Shown: positions 1 to 8,081, counted from the first letter of the stretch. The stretch is DNA of 64,000 nucleotides from Longimicrobium sp. (GCA_036387335.1 DASVTZ010000110.1:23650-87649), one strand, 5' to 3'. The notes: generated by a model not told the origin, from the sequence alone. Numbers and translations are program-made.

Positions 1-618
1 CGTGGACGCGCGCGGCTCCAGCACCCGCTGCAGCTCCGCATCCAGCGAGGTGATGGAGATGAAGACCTTGGCCGCGTCGTGCCGCGCGAGCTCCGCGTAC
101 AGGTCCGCGTCGCGCGTGACGGTGTGGCTCTTGGTGATGACGGCGACGGGGTTGCGGAATTCGGCGAGCACCTCCACGCAGCGCCGCGTAAGCCCCAGCT
201 TGCGCTCCACGGGCTGGTACGGATCGGTGACGCCGCTCAGCCCCACCGCGTCGCCCTTCCACCCGCGCGCGGAGAGCTCGCGGCGCAGGATCTCGGGCGC
301 GTCCTCCTTTACCAGGATCTTCGTCTCGAAGTCGAGCCCGGCGGAGAAGCCCAGGTATTCGTGCGTGGGCCGCGCGAAGCAGTACGCGCACCCGTGCTCG
401 CAGCCGCGGTACGGGTTGATGCCGTAGTCGAAGCTCACGTCCGGGCTGTCGTTCTTTACGATCAGCGTCTTCGCGGGGTCGCGCAGGAAGACGGTCTTCG
501 GCCCGGGATCGTCCGGATCGTACGCGTCCACGTCCGCCACCACTTCGATGCGCTCGAAGCGGTTGGGCGGGTTCTCGGCCGCGCCGCGGCCACGGATCTG
601 GATCGGTGCAGATGACAC
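1..618 (-). CDS. Radical SAM protein of the PA0069/Rv2578c (SPL-like) type, 3' end outside window
   Basis: Reading leftward from a GTG at 618, 206 codons stay open to the window edge, so the C-terminus is missing. Residues 73, 77 and 80 form the radical SAM iron-sulfur signature CxxxCxxC in the context GCEHGCAYC, preceded by YGINPYRG. A later GVTDPYQPVE stretch near residue 128 is typical of the PA0069/Rv2578c family related to spore photoproduct lyase. The family is presumed to use S-adenosylmethionine radical chemistry; its substrate is not established. No ATG gives a better in-frame start and the Shine-Dalgarno is weak, so the N-terminus is uncertain. The family call is secure from the motif block. 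Confidence 0.85.
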   Translation of the reverse strand, partial: MSSAPIQIRGRGAAENPPNRFERIEVVADVDAYDPDDPGPKTVFLRDPAKTLIVKNDSPDVSFDYGINPYRGCEHGCAYCFARPTHEYLGFSAGLDFETKILVKEDAPEILRRELSARGWKGDAVGLSGVTDPYQPVERKLGLTRRCVEVLAEFRNPVAVITKSHTVTRDADLYAELARHDAAKVFISITSLDAELQRVLEPRAST

Positions 619-698
619 TCGCGCATGGGGTTGGGGTGCTTCCCGAGTACCCCTTTGCGTCTCGAAAGTGTCCGTGGCGGGAGAACATCAGGGAAAAG

Positions 699-742
699 CA
701 TCACGCGGAGTCGCGGAGGGAACTACAAGGCGCAGAGAAAAC
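699..742. repeat. Degenerate half of the CTCACGCGGAG repeat family
   Basis: A stretch reading TCACGCGGAGTCGCGGAGG followed by GCGCAGAGAAAACC matches the left half of the palindromic element found complete at 14809, 50672, 52781 and 61501. The right half is absent. It lies in the 250-bp gap between the radical SAM gene and the SRPBCC operon, upstream of that operon's promoter. Confidence 0.55.
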
Positions 743-765
743 CTCTCGGGGCCGCATTCAGGTGA

Positions 766-834
766 GATGCGCAACGTAAAGCTTGCGTATTCCTCGGCGG
801 CCGGTTACGATACGCAACGTGGATGTTGCATATC
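766..834. promoter_or_regulatory. Two tandem inverted repeats, probable ArsR-type operators
   Basis: Four half-sites of the form GATRYGCAAC occur as two inverted pairs. GATGCGCAAC (766-775) faces GCTTGCGTAT (781-790), and GATACGCAAC (809-818) faces GTTGCATATC (825-834). Spacers are 5 and 6 bp. The first pair covers the -35 region and the second begins inside the -10. ArsR-family dimers bind such imperfect palindromes, and an ArsR-like gene is second in the operon, so autoregulation is the simplest reading. Confidence 0.5.
783..811 (+). promoter_or_regulatory. Predicted sigma-70 promoter of the SRPBCC-ArsR operon
   Basis: TTGCGT at 783-788 and TACGAT at 806-811 are separated by exactly 17 bp, a good match to a housekeeping promoter. 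Transcription would begin near 818, giving a leader of about 50 nt before the SRPBCC start at 868. The promoter overlaps the inverted repeats annotated at 766-834, which fits repression by the ArsR-type product of the operon. The prediction is from pattern only. Confidence 0.5.
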
Positions 835-867
835 GTGGATAGACTACCCGCTACGGAGACATGAACG

Positions 868-1350
868 ATGAGCATCGAAACCGAAGCAGCCGGAACCGGG
901 ACCAGCACGGACCGCATCGAAAAGGTGATGGAACTGCGCGCCCCGCGCTCGCGTGTGTGGCGTGCGATTTCAAACGCGGAAGAGTTCGCGCAGTGGTTCC
1001 GGGTGAAGCTCGATGGGACGTTCGCGGAGGGGGCCACCGTGACGGGAGACGTCAGCCATGCGGACGGCCGGCATGCATGCGCCATCGAGATGCAGATCGA
1101 GCGCATCGAGCCCGAGGGGTACTTCTCGTATCGCTGGCATCCCTACCCGATGGATCCCACGGTGGACTACTCGTCCGAGCCCACCACGCTGGTCGAGTTC
1201 ACGCTGCAGGAGACGGAGAGCGGCACCACCGTCACCATCGTGGAGTCCGGCTTCGACCAGATCCCCATCGCCCGCCGGGCCGAGGCGCTCCTCATGAACA
1301 CGGGCGGGTGGGCCGGGCAGATGAAGAACCTCGCGCGCTATGTCGAGTAG
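868..1350 (+). CDS. SRPBCC (AHSA1-like) domain protein
   Basis: The 160-residue product fits one START/SRPBCC fold of the AHSA1 group. It has the family opening RIEKVMELRAPRSRVWRAIS, the EEFAQWF segment, a central beta region ending near FSYRWHPYP, and the C-terminal helix NTGGWAGQMKNLARYVE. Proteins of this group bind hydrophobic ligands in a cytoplasmic cavity; the ligand here is unknown. It overlaps the next gene by 11 bp and both are driven from the promoter at 783-811. SRPBCC and ArsR genes are commonly paired, though usually with the regulator first; here the order is reversed. Confidence 0.88.
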   Translation: MSIETEAAGTGTSTDRIEKVMELRAPRSRVWRAISNAEEFAQWFRVKLDGTFAEGATVTGDVSHADGRHACAIEMQIERIEPEGYFSYRWHPYPMDPTVDYSSEPTTLVEFTLQETESGTTVTIVESGFDQIPIARRAEALLMNTGGWAGQMKNLARYVE

Positions 1351-1684
1351 CCGGGGCGCGGCGGCTCTTCAGATCACCGAGGCCGCGCCCGTGTTCGCCG
1401 CCCTTGGAGACGCGACCCGGCTGCGCCTCCTCGGGCGCCTCTCCGCCGAGGGGTCGCTCTCCATCACGCGCCTCAGCGAGGGCGCCGGAGTGACGCGCCA
1501 GGCGATCACCCGCCACCTCCACGCGCTGGGAGATGCGGGTCTGGTCCGCGATTCACGCCATGGACGCGAGCGGCTCTACGAACTGGATCTGAGGCGCCTC
1601 GAAATCGCGAAGCGCTACCTCGATCAGGTCGCGACGCGGTGGGACGAGGCCGCGGATCGACTGAGGGCGTTCGTCGAGGAGTGA
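1340..1684 (+). CDS. ArsR-family winged-helix transcriptional regulator
   Basis: The product is 114 residues, the normal ArsR size. A winged helix-turn-helix spans roughly residues 15-90, with FAALGDATRLRLLGRL opening the domain and VTRQAITRHLHALGDAGLV as the recognition helix region. No metal-binding CxC pair is present in the helix where ArsR/SmtB metal sensors carry it, so this is probably the non-metal subgroup found with SRPBCC proteins. It starts inside the SRPBCC gene, indicating translational coupling. The likely target is the pair of inverted repeats upstream of the operon. Confidence 0.88.
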   Translation: MSSSRGAAALQITEAAPVFAALGDATRLRLLGRLSAEGSLSITRLSEGAGVTRQAITRHLHALGDAGLVRDSRHGRERLYELDLRRLEIAKRYLDQVATRWDEAADRLRAFVEE

Positions 1685-1752
1685 TGACGAGTGACGGCCG
1701 GCTGGGGCGGGACGACCAGCCGGCCGTGCCCGATCAACGCTGGACCGGCCGC

Positions 1753-2418
1753 TCACTCCGGCACGGCGAGCTCCGCGATCCACAGCCCCTCGTACAGGCG
1801 CACCCGTCCGATCGCGTCCGTGTCCAGCCGCGCCGTGAAGTCCTCACCATCGAGCAGGGCGCGATAGCGATAGACGCTCTCGGCCTCGCGGGTGTACGTC
1901 TGCTCGAGCGGCTCCAGGCGTACGTCCGGGAACCTCAGCCAGGCACTTCGTACAGCCCTGGTTTCCCCGACCGCGAGTGCCAGGCGGCGGATCGGAAGCG
2001 TGTTGGTTGCGGGGGTGAACCCGAGGTCGACGTCCAGCGCGCCGTCGAGCTCCTGAAGGGGCGCGCCATCCCGCGACCACCCTCCATCGCCGTCCGCGTC
2101 GAGTGCCACGTGGATCGCACGGCCGCCGACCTCGCCCTCTACCAAGGCCGAGCGCGTGAGCCACCACGGGTCGCAGTTGATCTCGTAGCGCAGCGATGCG
2201 GCCACGCCGTCCTCCTCCACCGCAACCTCCCCGGTCAGCCGCCAGCCCGTGGCTACGCGTGCCACGCGCGCCTTCTCGCGCCCCGGCACATCGAGCCGAC
2301 GCCAGCGCATCAGCGATTCAGCGGGGTAGGCAGGTAGGGTCACGTTGGCCGGATGAAAGCGCTCGGGTGGTTCACCATCGAAGGTACCAGCGCCCGAATG
2401 GGCAAAGGTTGCAGGCAC
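1753..2418 (-). CDS. Putative glycolipid-binding domain protein (DUF1089-like)
   Basis: The 221-residue protein has no signal peptide or membrane segment. It is beta-rich, with WRLTGEVAVEEDG, a YEINCDPWWLTRSALVEG block, and the ending VYRYRALLDGEDFTARLDTD leading to a final YEGLWIAE. This order matches the family annotated as putative glycolipid-binding (PF06475), whose function is unproven despite the name. It converges on the ArsR gene with a 68-bp gap and is not obviously in an operon. Confidence 0.7.
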   Translation of the reverse strand: MPATFAHSGAGTFDGEPPERFHPANVTLPAYPAESLMRWRRLDVPGREKARVARVATGWRLTGEVAVEEDGVAASLRYEINCDPWWLTRSALVEGEVGGRAIHVALDADGDGGWSRDGAPLQELDGALDVDLGFTPATNTLPIRRLALAVGETRAVRSAWLRFPDVRLEPLEQTYTREAESVYRYRALLDGEDFTARLDTDAIGRVRLYEGLWIAELAVPE

Positions 2419-2490
2419 CGCTCATCAGACTCAGAGTGGCATCCGGAAGCGAATGATCGGATGCGTAGCGCGCTCCCATAAAATCGGAGA

Positions 2491-4311
2491 TTATGATGCT
2501 CCAGTCACCGTCAAGCTTGCGCCAAGGCCACGGCAGGCGGTGTCGATGCCGTTCAGTAGGGAGTTCAACTGGCGCAACCGTCCCCCCGCCTGCGACTCTG
2601 GATTTTCAGCGGCGCGTTCCCAAATGGCCTTCTGGAGGTGCGGTTGGACGATTACAACGCGTCTACTGCAACGTGGCTGCATTCGCGACAGCGCTTCGAT
2701 GAAATCTGCGCGATCGCACCCAGTGCCGTCGCGCCAAGTAAGTACTCGACCGTCGCCGTTCAGTCTGGACAGTAGTCCCGATTGTAGGTTCTCCCGATCT
2801 AGAAAGCGAAGATTCTTGATTGCTTGACTAACAACCACTTCATATGTAGCAACCGCCACAGAGCGGTTAGGAGAAGCAGAATCACTCGCTTTCACGTGAA
2901 TGAGCGTGAGCACCTGAGCCTCCTCATCGAAATGGATAAAGTCGGCCTTTTCTCCCGCGCCATCGTCGCACGCAAGCCATCCACCGCCGAACCCCGCCTC
3001 AAGCAATCCACTCCACCTGCCCCATACCCAGCAGAAAAGGGACGTCTCGTCACCGATCCGGTCGAGAGTAGACGGCTTCTCATCTGTAATCGTCCAACCC
3101 GTGAGATCTACCCATTCGTAGCCAGAAAACGGATTGTCTCTAAATCGGTACCGATACAGCAATCCTCCACTGATCACGTGCTCAGAATCATACCGGACGA
3201 CCAACATATCGCGCTCTTCACAGTAACGCTGGATCTTTTCGACATCTTCACGATCGTGATCGTGGTCTGCGTGCGCCTGAGCATTGCAGAAAACGTGTTC
3301 CTCCTCGATCTCAAAATGGAGTGAGATCGAGCCGATGCGTACGCCCTCTCTATGAATGATTGCACTCAGATTTGGGCCAACCTGCGGTATCACGGAAAAT
3401 GCGACCTGAGTCGCGATTCTTTCGCGGTCTTCACGATTCTGATTATCTCCACCATCTCTCTCAATTATCTCCGGCAGATAGAATCCCATGTCGAAAGCCG
3501 AGTTCACCTCTTTGCCCCCAGATCCCGGAACGGCAAGGAAGCGGATCGGGGCGAAACTCGGACGAGTCGTTTCGGATACGGTTGTGAGGATAACGACGGT
3601 CGCTGCTCGGAAAGCGTCCCAATTTCCCGGGCGTGAAATCCAGACACGGGAATCCGCAGGCGCGACGCCGATTGTAACATCTGCTTGTCCGTCATCGAAC
3701 GAGCAACGCACGGCCGTAAAGTGGTACGTCTGGTCCCCGAGAGGATCAATCGCGTCACCTAGATCCGCTCCAGATAGCATTTTCGTGTCCGATTTAAGAC
3801 TTGTCGGATGGTGAATACCTCTTAACCAGACGGTTCGAGTTACGCCGTGAACGAACGCAGCGTTCATGATTCCCTGGGAGATAAATGCCAGCGAGCCCAA
3901 ACCTGGAACTGAGTGATCGCCAACACGAGCGGCAATCTTGTCGCGAATGCTGGAATCAGACGAGTGAATTCCGAAGAAATTCCCCAGTCTGACTACAACT
4001 ACGACATGGTTACGAATGTCCCGGATCTCCGTATTCGCTGTCCACGCCGGTACTGTATGTTCCTCTATAATGATCGCGCCTGTTTGAACCGTCTCAACGT
4101 TTTCGTACTTCGGCTGTGCGCCTAGGAGGCGGCGCTTACGGGTGGTATCGACTCGGCTCACTTCAGAGCAGCCTTGGACGACTTTCCGGAACAAAGCATC
4201 ACTGGCTTCGTCTTCCTCTGACTGAAGCAGTAGCAGCGAGACGAATGGTCGAAGTTCATGAAGCTCCAGCCGTGCAACCGGCAATTGCTGAGCAGGGGCC
4301 AGGGATGTCAT
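2491..4311 (-). CDS. Large accessory protein with a C-terminal PD-(D/E)xK nuclease-like region
   Basis: This 606-residue protein matches no family I can name. The DNA is visibly lower in GC than its flanks, suggesting transfer. Residues 448-461 read CDDGAGEKADFIHF. A beta-strand with lysine follows, LTLIHVKAS at 468-476 (K474), then YEVVVSQAIKN at 490-500. An acidic residue in ADF, a D/E-containing strand and a lysine after a hydrophobic strand are the layout of PD-(D/E)xK nucleases. The sequence resembles modules I recall fused to SF2 helicases in restriction-like systems; no helicase motif is present here. Segments at 100-125 (VVVVVRLGNFFGIHSSD) and 157-197 (WLRGIHHPTSLKSD, DPLGDQTYHF) look conserved. 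It stands alone, with no partner gene. Confidence 0.6.
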   Translation of the reverse strand: MTSLAPAQQLPVARLELHELRPFVSLLLLQSEEDEASDALFRKVVQGCSEVSRVDTTRKRRLLGAQPKYENVETVQTGAIIIEEHTVPAWTANTEIRDIRNHVVVVVRLGNFFGIHSSDSSIRDKIAARVGDHSVPGLGSLAFISQGIMNAAFVHGVTRTVWLRGIHHPTSLKSDTKMLSGADLGDAIDPLGDQTYHFTAVRCSFDDGQADVTIGVAPADSRVWISRPGNWDAFRAATVVILTTVSETTRPSFAPIRFLAVPGSGGKEVNSAFDMGFYLPEIIERDGGDNQNREDRERIATQVAFSVIPQVGPNLSAIIHREGVRIGSISLHFEIEEEHVFCNAQAHADHDHDREDVEKIQRYCEERDMLVVRYDSEHVISGGLLYRYRFRDNPFSGYEWVDLTGWTITDEKPSTLDRIGDETSLFCWVWGRWSGLLEAGFGGGWLACDDGAGEKADFIHFDEEAQVLTLIHVKASDSASPNRSVAVATYEVVVSQAIKNLRFLDRENLQSGLLSRLNGDGRVLTWRDGTGCDRADFIEALSRMQPRCSRRVVIVQPHLQKAIWERAAENPESQAGGRLRQLNSLLNGIDTACRGLGASLTVTGAS

Positions 4312-4610
4312 GTTGTGTTAAAGGGGTGGGGTGGCGTTTGCAGAGATTGAACCCTTCGGAGCGCGGTATCCAGGTTCAGGCAGCGTGCCCCCATCAACCG
4401 CCAAGTGGGGGTGGAGAGCAAGTATAATGCTGCTCACTAACGTACATCGTGCCGATGAACTTGGCGAGAGCAGGGGAGCCGGTGCGTGTGCCTCGGCCAA
4501 CGCGAGGAGCGCCCCGGACCTCTTTGAGAATGTAGTGGATACGCTGCCTGCTTTGCATATCGACTCGCGAAGTTCCTATCCGCAGTGATGCCCACCTAAG
4601 TCTCCGCTCC
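4312..4610. other. Intergenic region, no gene seen
   Basis: About 300 bp between the accessory gene and the YceI gene. It contains a perfect TATAAT at 4423-4428 on the plus strand, but no matching -35 at the right distance and no gene to serve. Short open stretches here show no family features. It probably holds the promoter of the leftward accessory gene, which I cannot place. Confidence 0.5.
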
Positions 4611-5222
4611 TCACCGCCCGAACACCAGGTTCAGCCCCAGGTGGACCGTGTCGTCCACCGCGAGCTCTCCCAGCGACGTTCCGCGATACGCCACCCCCCA
4701 GCGCTGCCGGTCGATGGCGAGCTGCGCCGTTGCGCGGAGGCCGCCGCCGGGTAGAGGGACGGCGCGCGCGGCGAAGCGGACCGGGTGCGTCTGGCCGCGC
4801 AGGGTGAGGTCGCCCACGACGTCGTAGTGGACCGGGCCGGAGGGCGTCACGCTGCGCAGGCGGAAATCCGCCGCGGGATAATGCTCGGTGGCGAAGAAGT
4901 GGTCGCTGCGCAGGTGGTCGCGCAGGCGGCGGCGGGGGATGGGGTCGCTCTCCGGGATGTCGGTGACCTCGATGGCGTGCATGTCGATGCGGAAGGCGCC
5001 GCCGCGCACGTTCCCTCCGTCGGCCAGCAGGTAGCCGCCGGCGAGGCGCACGGTGCCCTCGTGACTCCCCCTGCCGCGGAACTTCGTGCCCTTCCAGCGG
5101 ATGACCGACCGCGCGGGGTCCAGGCGCAGCGTGTCCTCGCGTGCGGCGGGCGCCGGCTCCGGGTGCGCGCCCGGGGTGCCGGGCGCGCAGAGGAGGGCCA
5201 GCGCGAGCAGTCCGCCGATCAT
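4611..5222 (-). CDS. YceI-family periplasmic lipid-binding protein
   Basis: The 203-residue product starts with a short hydrophobic leader (MIGGLLALALLCAPGTPGA), consistent with export. The YceI beta-barrel follows: LRLDPARSVIRWKGTKF, the GGAFRIDMHAIEVTD strand, LRSDHFFATEHYPAADF, and VVGDLTLRGQTHPVRF. YceI proteins bind isoprenoid-type lipids in the periplasm. It overlaps the upstream dioxygenase-like gene by 4 bp (ATGA), so the two are translated together. A link to that enzyme's substrate is possible but unproven. Confidence 0.88.
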   Translation of the reverse strand: MIGGLLALALLCAPGTPGAHPEPAPAAREDTLRLDPARSVIRWKGTKFRGRGSHEGTVRLAGGYLLADGGNVRGGAFRIDMHAIEVTDIPESDPIPRRRLRDHLRSDHFFATEHYPAADFRLRSVTPSGPVHYDVVGDLTLRGQTHPVRFAARAVPLPGGGLRATAQLAIDRQRWGVAYRGTSLGELAVDDTVHLGLNLVFGR

Positions 5223-5914
5223 CGGCCGACGTCCCGCAGGACGATGGTGCGCTCGCCGCGCCAGATGCCGTCGGGACCCCGCGTGAGCCGCACGATGCCG
5301 GAGCCGCCTCGATTCCGCACCTGCGCGCGGTAGGTGGGGGTGACGCGCGGGTCGCCCTCGAACACGAAGTCATCGATGTACCCCTCCGCGCCCCGGCCCT
5401 CCTGCACGGTGGCGTGGATGTGCGCGGGGTCCAGCCGGCCGGGGTAGTGCCCGGGGCGGAGGGTGGCGACGCAGTAGCGGCCCTGCGCGTCGGTGCGCAG
5501 CCAGCCCCGAAGGTAGCCGTGGCGGCGGCCGTTACCCGTCTCGTCGCCGCGTAGCGCGTAGACGCCGGCGGCGTTGGTCTGGTAGAGATAGAGGAGGACC
5601 CCCGCGGCAGGGGTGCGCCCGTCCGCGCGCAGCACCCTGCCGGTGAGGACGAGCGGCTCGCCGGGCTCCGCGTGGTCCGCCAGGCGCACGGCCCAGGAGA
5701 GCCGCGACGGCGCCTCGGGAGCACCGCACCACTCGCACGGCGGTGGATCGCGCCGCAGCGCCGCCAGGACGCGATTGCGCGGCGCGTTGACGGCGGCGAC
5801 CGCGCCGGGGCAGCCGGGCTTCAGCAGGGGGATGGAGCGATCGGGGAGGGCGTCGGACGACGGCGATGCGGATGCCAGCGTCGCGAGGAACAGGGCGGGG
5901 AAGAGGTTCGGCAT
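5219..5914 (-). CDS. Exported intradiol ring-cleavage dioxygenase-like protein
   Basis: The start at 5914 is chosen over an ATG 12 codons upstream because AGGAG lies 8 bp before it and the resulting N-terminus (MPNLFPALFLATLASA) is a clean signal peptide. The 231-residue product has the transthyretin-like intradiol dioxygenase fold: LVLTGRVLRADGRTPAAGV, LYLYQTNAAGVYA, GYLRGWLRTDAQGRYCVATL and HYPGRLDPAHIHATV. Tyrosines and the HIH motif are the expected iron ligands. Exported members of this family are widespread and mostly uncharacterised; catechol cleavage is not shown. It forms an operon with the YceI gene. Confidence 0.8.
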   Translation of the reverse strand: MPNLFPALFLATLASASPSSDALPDRSIPLLKPGCPGAVAAVNAPRNRVLAALRRDPPPCEWCGAPEAPSRLSWAVRLADHAEPGEPLVLTGRVLRADGRTPAAGVLLYLYQTNAAGVYALRGDETGNGRRHGYLRGWLRTDAQGRYCVATLRPGHYPGRLDPAHIHATVQEGRGAEGYIDDFVFEGDPRVTPTYRAQVRNRGGSGIVRLTRGPDGIWRGERTIVLRDVGR

Positions 5915-6023
5915 TGTGGGGCTCCTGCTCGGGAGACGATCCGCGGACATTCACCGCGGAGGCGGGACGGTTGTCCCGCTCTCCCATACAGGTTGCGCCG
6001 ACTCCGGTTGTGTTAGCGGCGGG

Positions 6024-6983
6024 CTACCAGAGCAGCCCCAGCTTGCGCTGCCACAGCTCCAGCGCGCGCCCGTCCAGCCGCAGCGTGGCGGCGCGATCCT
6101 CCCCCGCCGGCAGCGACGACACGGCGGCGAGACGATCGTACACGCGCCCACGCTCGGCGGCGGGTACGCGCTGGAGGAGGTGCCAGAGCATTGGCGCGGC
6201 GTCCAGTCCTGCCGCGCCGGCGAGCGCCACGTCCAGGTCGGCGCGCCTAAAAGTGCCGAAGTCCATCGCCGCCAGCGCGTTCCGCAGCGGCGCAGGGCTC
6301 CCGGCCGGGAACGGGGTGCCGGGGCCGCGGCCGGGGCGCATCAACGCCACGCTTCCGGCGGGGACCACCGAGCGGCGGCCCCCGTTCACCAGCTCCACGT
6401 AGCCGGACGTCACGCGGATCTGGCCGGATCCGTCGTCGTCCACCGTCAGCAGGTAGGCGCACCCCAGGTCCACGGCGAGCGCCGCGGGCGTCTCCACCAT
6501 GAAGACTCGGGGCGGCGACCACACCTTCGCGTCGATGGTGCCCCGGCGCAACGCCATGCGGTGCTCCCCGCGGCGCGAGCGGAGCGCCGAGAGGAGGCTG
6601 TTCGGACCCACCTCCGCGAAGCCGATCCCGCCCAGCTCAACGCGGGCGCGGGATCGCGCGTCCGTCTCCAGCCACCTCCCCGGACGCAGGCGCTCCTCGC
6701 CATCGACACGTCCGCCATCCACGCGCGGCGCTCCGACCAGCCCCGCCACCTGCCATCCGTGAGGATCGTCGCGCAGCCACATCCGGCCTCCAAAGATCGC
6801 CAGCAGCAGCGTGGCGGCCATCGCGAGCGGCGCCCACACGCGCGTGGGGAAGCGCCGCCGAGCGGCAGGCACAGCAAGGGCGCGCTCCTGGTACGCCAGC
6901 GGGCGGAGGAGGCGCTCCAGCTTCTCCACCTCCGCGTCCGGCCGGGCGGACGGGTCCCACAGGTAGTCGTCGTGCTCAACCAT
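6024..6983 (-). CDS. FecR-like anti-sigma factor, single membrane span
   Basis: The ATG at 6983 is preferred because GGAGG sits 5 bp upstream inside the sigma gene and the start overlaps its stop codon by 8 bp. The roughly 319-residue product has a cytoplasmic N-terminus (about 45 residues), one transmembrane helix (VWAPLAMAATLLLAIFGG) and a periplasmic FecR domain with the repeated strand pattern ending GYVELVNGGRRSVVPAGSVA. FecR-type proteins hold or activate ECF sigma factors in response to an envelope signal. Its coupling to the sigma gene fits that role. No TonB receptor lies next to it, so the input is unknown. Confidence 0.82.
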   Translation of the reverse strand: MVEHDDYLWDPSARPDAEVEKLERLLRPLAYQERALAVPAARRRFPTRVWAPLAMAATLLLAIFGGRMWLRDDPHGWQVAGLVGAPRVDGGRVDGEERLRPGRWLETDARSRARVELGGIGFAEVGPNSLLSALRSRRGEHRMALRRGTIDAKVWSPPRVFMVETPAALAVDLGCAYLLTVDDDGSGQIRVTSGYVELVNGGRRSVVPAGSVALMRPGRGPGTPFPAGSPAPLRNALAAMDFGTFRRADLDVALAGAAGLDAAPMLWHLLQRVPAAERGRVYDRLAAVSSLPAGEDRAATLRLDGRALELWQRKLGLLW

Positions 6984-7638
6984 CGAAACCTCCAAGCTCT
7001 TCCCTGAGCTGTTTCATGCCGCGATGCAGGTTCACCCGCACCGATCCGGGAGTGAGCCCCGTGCGCTCGGCGATCTCGGCGCCGCTCATCCCTTCCACCA
7101 GGCGCAGCACGAGCGGCTCGCGGTACGCTTCCGGGAGCCGGTGGATCGCCGCGAGTACGTCCTCCACCTTCAACTCGCCGGCCGACGGTGCCGCGGCCGG
7201 ATCGGGGACGTCGTCCTCGAGCGCCACCAGCCTGCGCCCGCCGCGGTGCAGCATGCGCGCGCGGTTGCGGGCGATGGCGGCGATCCACTTCACGAACGCC
7301 GCCGGCTCGCGCAGCGTGTGCATCCGCGCCAGCGCGGCGAGGAAGACGTCCTGCACCAGGTCTTCCGCCTCCTGCCGCGGCGCGTGGGCCAGCAGGATGC
7401 CGTGCACCAGCCGGCCGTGCAGCCGGTACAGCTCCGCGAAGGCTCCGCGGTCGCCCCCCTGCGCGGCGCGGACCAGCGCGTCGTCCACCCCCGCGGCGGG
7501 CTCGGCGCGCAGGCGGGCGAACGGGTTCAGCCCCACGCGTACCGGCGTATGGACGGAGAGCGCCTCATCCACCCGCCGCTCCTCGTAAGTCCGTGCGGAC
7601 CATGCCACCTCCGGAAAGCCGGGAAAGCCGCCATGCAC
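6976..7638 (-). CDS. ECF-type RNA polymerase sigma factor
   Basis: Residues from about 52 onward form region 2 (LVRAAQGGDRGAFAELYRLH, EDLVQDVFLAALAR, FVKWIAAIARNRA). Region 4 is near the C-terminus (LPEAYREPLVLRLVEGMSG, AEIAERTGLTPGSVRVNLHR). The first 50 residues are extra and variable, and an internal start is possible. It directly precedes, and overlaps, the FecR-like gene, the usual sigma/anti-sigma arrangement. Its target promoters cannot be inferred from this window. Confidence 0.9.
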   Translation of the reverse strand: MHGGFPGFPEVAWSARTYEERRVDEALSVHTPVRVGLNPFARLRAEPAAGVDDALVRAAQGGDRGAFAELYRLHGRLVHGILLAHAPRQEAEDLVQDVFLAALARMHTLREPAAFVKWIAAIARNRARMLHRGGRRLVALEDDVPDPAAAPSAGELKVEDVLAAIHRLPEAYREPLVLRLVEGMSGAEIAERTGLTPGSVRVNLHRGMKQLREELGGFDG

Positions 7639-7701
7639 CCTCGTATTGTCTAAGATGCACTTCCGCCGCGGATGTTAACCGGAGACCAGAGATGCTCGGC
7701 G

Positions 7702-7762
7702 AGAACGGCAACTGCTTGGCTCACACAGAGCCACAGAGACACAGAGGAGACGAAAGGAAAGG
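7702..7762. repeat. One-sided copy of the CTCACACAGAG repeat family
   Basis: GAACGGCAACTGCTTGGCTCACACAGAG and following CACAGAGACACAGAGG units match the left half of the element at 14809, including the shared GAACGGCAACTGC leader. The inverted right half is missing. It lies between the sigma factor and the antitoxin gene, where a toxin partner would be expected. Confidence 0.65.
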
Positions 7763-7820
7763 GGGTGTGGGTCCCGCTGCACGGGAGTTTTGCCCGCGGA
7801 AGGCAGTGTCCGAACCGAGC

Positions 7821-8081
7821 TCAGAGGTCACCTTCGACTTCCCAGTCCTCGCCGATCGGAGCTATAAGGTCCTCGCGGGTGACCGAGATGACGCCGCGCG
7901 ACCTCCCGACGAAGGGGCGCAATCCCTCCCCTACAGGCGCGAGCTTCGCAACAGGTCGGTTACGCTTGAAGATGATGAACTCCGCGCCGGTTTCTTCCAC
8001 CTGGTCTATCAGCTTCAGGCAGATGGCTTCGAATTCCCCGGCCTGAACCTGCCGGCGGCCACGGATCGTTTCCGTCGACAG
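7821..8081 (-). CDS. Orphan Phd/YefM-type antitoxin
   Basis: The frame encodes 86 residues with the Phd/YefM layout: QVQAGEFEAICLKLIDQVEE (DNA-binding helix region), TGAEFIIFKRNRPVAKLAPV (strand turn), then GVISVTREDLIAPIGEDW at the toxin-binding end. No ATG or GTG lies upstream in frame. A CTG at 8081, 4-5 bp after AAGGAG, is the most plausible start, giving LSTETIRGRR before the conserved core. These antitoxins normally precede a PIN-domain or RelE toxin; downstream there is only a repeat and the sigma gene. It is therefore an orphan or a decaying remnant. The family call is firmer than the start. Confidence 0.7.
   Translation of the reverse strand: MSTETIRGRRQVQAGEFEAICLKLIDQVEETGAEFIIFKRNRPVAKLAPVGEGLRPFVGRSRGVISVTREDLIAPIGEDWEVEGDL

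Noticed and set aside
4423..4428. Perfect TATAAT
   Set aside because: No -35 element at suitable distance and no gene downstream in that direction.
4318..4500. A 60-codon minus-strand frame before the accessory gene
   Set aside because: No start signal, no motif, composition typical of non-coding DNA.
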